Part shown: piece after piece, positions 32,115 to 34,215 of the stretch
Numbering within the stretch: position 1 is the stretch's first letter
Layout of the letters: every line of letters starts with the position of its first letter
Translations under genes and position numbers: made by a program
Notes under the pieces: model-generated
Databases searched by the model: none
Seen by the model: the letters and a program-made list of their open reading frames with translations, nothing else
What the model was told of the DNA's origin: nothing
Origin: Paenimyroides viscosum
GTDB lineage: Bacteria > Bacteroidota > Bacteroidia > Flavobacteriales > Flavobacteriaceae
Assembly: GCF_003858535.1 (NCBI RefSeq)
Contig: NZ_RQTJ01000031.1
Location: 1-34,215 of the forward strand
Length of the DNA: 34,215 bases
Direction of reading: 5' to 3'

Positions 32115-32999
32115 TTAATATGCAATTTTTCCACCTGTTGCCGGAATGGTGATTCCGCCGATATACGAAGCTTCATTTGATGCAAGAAAAACATAAATCG
32201 GTGCAATTTCAACGGGCTGTCCCGGTCTTTTTAAAGCAGTATCCTTTCCAAAATCTTTATAATCAATAATGGTACTCGGAATTAAAGGAGTCCAAACCGG
32301 ACCCGGAGCCACCGCATTTACACGTATGTCTTTTTTTTGTTCAATCAACATCTGATTTAGATTTGCCGTATAATTCTGGATTGCCGCTTTGGTTGCCGCA
32401 TAAGGTAAAAGGGTAGGGTTGGGCTGGTATGCGTTTCCCGATGTAGTATTTATAATGCTACTGCCTTTTGGCATAAACGGTATGCTTAATTTACAAAGAT
32501 GAAACATGGCTAAAACATTGGTATCAAAGGTTAGTTGCCATTCTTCGGTACTAATTTCATCTATCGTTTCACGACCCATTTGGTAAGCCGCATTATTTAT
32601 AAGTATATCGATCTTTTTAAATTTTTTTATAGTTGATTCTATTAAAGTTTGGCATATTGCTTTATCGTTAATATCCCCTTTAAAAAGCAAAACTTCTCTA
32701 CCGGCATCTTTAACCCATTTTGCTGTGTCTTTTGCGTCATCGTCTTCTACGTCGCTTAAATACGATATCACGACATCGGCACCTTCACGAGCAAATGCAA
32801 TGGCTATGGCTTTTCCAATTCCAGAATCGCCACCGGTGATTACCACACATTTATCGGTCATTCTATTGTATCCTTTGTAAGACGTTTCTCCATGATCTGG
32901 TTTTAAATCCATTTCTTGTTCCGATGCTGGTGGATGTTGTCTTGGTTCGTGAAACGGTGGACTTGGATATTGACGAATATCTTTATTTTCTTTTTTCAT
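32115..32999 (-). CDS. SDR family oxidoreductase (YdaD/YhdG-type)
   Basis: A 294-residue short-chain dehydrogenase with the extended N terminus (Pro/His/Gln-rich, with GYNRMTDK before the Rossmann fold) seen in stress-related SDRs such as Bacillus YdaD. Cofactor motif TGGDSGIG (55-62), NNAA (135-138), catalytic Asn161 (FDTNVLAMF), Ser187 (TTSGNAY), Tyr200 and Lys204 (YAATK). All four catalytic residues are present. Substrate unknown; NADP(H) or NAD(H) cannot be told. It is 11 bases downstream of a diverged paralogue. Confidence 0.92.
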   Translation of the reverse strand: MKKENKDIRQYPSPPFHEPRQHPPASEQEMDLKPDHGETSYKGYNRMTDKCVVITGGDSGIGKAIAIAFAREGADVVISYLSDVEDDDAKDTAKWVKDAGREVLLFKGDINDKAICQTLIESTIKKFKKIDILINNAAYQMGRETIDEISTEEWQLTFDTNVLAMFHLCKLSIPFMPKGSSIINTTSGNAYQPNPTLLPYAATKAAIQNYTANLNQMLIEQKKDIRVNAVAPGPVWTPLIPSTIIDYKDFGKDTALKRPGQPVEIAPIYVFLASNEASYIGGITIPATGGKIAY

Positions 33000-33010
33000 G
33001 GCTATAATTT

Positions 33011-33868
33011 TTAGTATTTATAAATTTTTCCGCCTGCGTCTAAAGTTTCACCTGCGATAGATTTTGATTCTTGTGAAGCAATGAAAACATATAAAGGAGC
33101 TACTTCATAAGGATGCAATGGTGCAACCGAATTTATATTTGTAGGTAAATTTTCGTAATTAGGTATTACTTCGGGTAAAGTATCGCCCCAGATAAAACCT
33201 GTTGTAATGCCGTTAATTCGTAAACTGTTTTTTGTTAACGAAAGCATTCTGTTCATTTCATGGGTGTAGGTTTTAATTGCGGCTTTTAAGGCAGAATAAA
33301 AGATTAGTTGATCGGGCTGTGCGTAGGCACATAATGTTGCAGAGTTTATAATGATTCCATTGTTATTTAAATAATCGGGCGCCACACGTCCTAAAGTAAA
33401 AAGTGACTGAATTTTTAATGTATCATTTTTTCTAAGTAAGTAATGTGCAGATTCATCGTCTTTTTTGTTAGAAATAGAAAATGTATTTACTAAAATGTCA
33501 ATCTGTTTTACTTTTTTTAAAATATTTTCGAAAAGTCTTTTGCACTTATATTCATCAAAAGTACACGATTTAAAAACCCAAACTTTCCTGCCTAAATTTT
33601 CAATGATTTTAGCTGTTTTTTTTAGTTCCTTTTCCTGTTTTAAATGGTTGTACACCATTACTATATTGGCACCCTCTTTAGCAAAGGCAATAGAAACCGC
33701 TTTTCCAACACCATTGTCACTTGCTGTAACAACAATACTTTTATTTAAAAGTTTGTTAGATCCCTCGTAATCATCTGTTGTGTATTGAGGTGTAATGCGC
33801 ATAAATGAATTTATCTCATTTGATGTAAGTGCTGTAGGTGAATTTTTACAATGTAATGTCTTTTTCAT
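33011..33868 (-). CDS. Diverged SDR-like protein, paralogue of next gene
   Basis: A 285-residue SDR-fold protein, a tandem paralogue of the 294-residue SDR gene. The motifs are eroded: TGxxxGxG reads TASDNGVG (48-55), NNAA reads NTFS (128-131), and the catalytic Asn position reads KIQSLF (Gln). Ser176 (NSATLCAY), Tyr191 and Lys195 (YSALK) remain. The N-terminal extension keeps YEGSNKLLNKSIVV in place of the usual GYNRM. Cofactor binding may be altered; it could be a regulatory or structural partner of its neighbour or a decaying copy. The frame is intact. It starts at ATG 33868 and ends 11 bases before the next gene. Confidence 0.8.
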   Translation of the reverse strand: MKKTLHCKNSPTALTSNEINSFMRITPQYTTDDYEGSNKLLNKSIVVTASDNGVGKAVSIAFAKEGANIVMVYNHLKQEKELKKTAKIIENLGRKVWVFKSCTFDEYKCKRLFENILKKVKQIDILVNTFSISNKKDDESAHYLLRKNDTLKIQSLFTLGRVAPDYLNNNGIIINSATLCAYAQPDQLIFYSALKAAIKTYTHEMNRMLSLTKNSLRINGITTGFIWGDTLPEVIPNYENLPTNINSVAPLHPYEVAPLYVFIASQESKSIAGETLDAGGKIYKY

Positions 33869-34050
33869 AGTGAGATATTTTAACCTTGAGTATATACAAT
33901 AGCAAATTCTGTACTGTTAATAACATGTTTGTGTTATTGATTAAAATTCTACGTATGAATAAAAATTCTAAATATTAAAATGCTGTGTTTTTATAACTTT
34001 TGGTTGAGTTTAAATCAGACAATTTTGAATTTTTAGATTTATATTAAAAA

Positions 34051-34072
34051 AAGCAAAGATTAATTCTTTGCT
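34051..34072 (-). terminator. Terminator of a transcript from outside the window
   Basis: AAGCAAAGA and TCTTTGCTT around ATTAA; on the minus strand it is followed by seven U. No gene in the window could use it, so it should belong to a unit to the right. Confidence 0.55.
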
Positions 34073-34157
34073 TGAAAAGGTTGTTATATTAAAATGAGTA
34101 ATTGTAGAAAAACACCTCTTTTTGTGTAACAAGTATTCATGGAAAAAATATCATTTA

Positions 34158-34215
34158 ACCCATAGTGCATTATTAAACGAGATTAATTTTTAGGTTGTTA
34201 ATATTTCTGTCGAAT
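34158..34215. repeat. Right copy of 58-bp terminal inverted repeat
   Basis: Exact reverse complement of 6-63. Identity ends at 34157 on the inner side. Confidence 0.9.

Larger units (their letters stand above)
33869..34215. other. Right-end intergenic region
   Basis: No gene is supported in these 347 bases. They hold the leader of the SDR pair, a hairpin at 34051-34072 (AAGCAAAGA/TCTTTGCTT) with a U run only on the minus strand, which looks like the terminator of a minus-strand transcript entering from beyond the right end, and the right copy of the terminal inverted repeat. Confidence 0.6.

Overview
The window looks like one contig from a low-GC member of the Flavobacteriaceae (Flavobacterium/Myroides-like). 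Three things support this. Promoters carry the Bacteroidota -7 box TAnnTTTG rather than sigma70 boxes. One protein has a C-terminal type IX secretion sorting domain, and a PorV/PorQ-like outer-membrane protein is also present. The genes include an S46 dipeptidyl-peptidase, a GH3-family protein, a coaX-OMP-lptC cluster and lipoproteins with short lipoboxes, all typical of the phylum. I cannot name the species.

Layout. 1-1.3 kb: two tRNA-Arg(ACG) genes on + and a five-gene tRNA array on - (Lys-Ser-Pro-Arg-Lys). 1.3-4.2 kb: a DUF2797 gene divergent from a GH3-like adenylating enzyme, then a SecB-like small protein. 4.4-12.2 kb: a small Thr/Glu-rich lipoprotein, a DPP11-type S46 peptidase, small membrane proteins, a GNAT, the Kdo transferase waaA, DUF1569 and SRPBCC proteins, a sugar aminotransferase, a YegP protein and a dodecin-like protein. 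12.3-14.8 kb: a cobT-cobS-cobC operon for the lower-ligand end of cobalamin synthesis, led by a compact cobalamin riboswitch. 14.8-18.7 kb is the accessory stretch: repeated palindromic intergenic DNA, a complete IS4-type element with 9-bp target duplication, two orphan lipoproteins and a HipA-like kinase/DUF3037 pair. 18.7-25.9 kb: fabD, a PpiD/SurA-like foldase, and a tight envelope cluster (coaX, outer-membrane protein, lptC, small membrane protein, CNNM/CBS protein). 26.0-26.4 kb: four tandem identical tRNA-Phe genes. 26.4-27.5 kb: a T9SS cargo gene whose signal peptide is out of frame because of an 11-base homopolymer. 27.5-31.4 kb: pssA, and a PorV-like/DUF4105/PHP-phosphatase operon. 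31.6-33.9 kb: a CinA-family amidase and two tandem SDR genes, one with eroded motifs.

Much of the window serves the cell envelope: waaA and lptC for LPS, pssA and fabD for lipids, PpiD for outer-membrane protein folding, PorV-like protein and the sorting-domain protein for secretion, and the PHP phosphatase and aminotransferase for surface polysaccharide. The two ends of the window are a perfect 58-bp inverted repeat, so both ends stop in copies of the same genomic repeat.

The best candidates for a second look are the homopolymer-frameshifted T9SS protein, the riboswitch with a covarying kissing loop, the HipA-like/DUF3037 pair, the dodecin-like protein lacking its flavin-clamping residues, the fourfold tRNA-Phe array and the terminal inverted repeat. 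I did not find a clear multi-gene system that is wholly undescribed.
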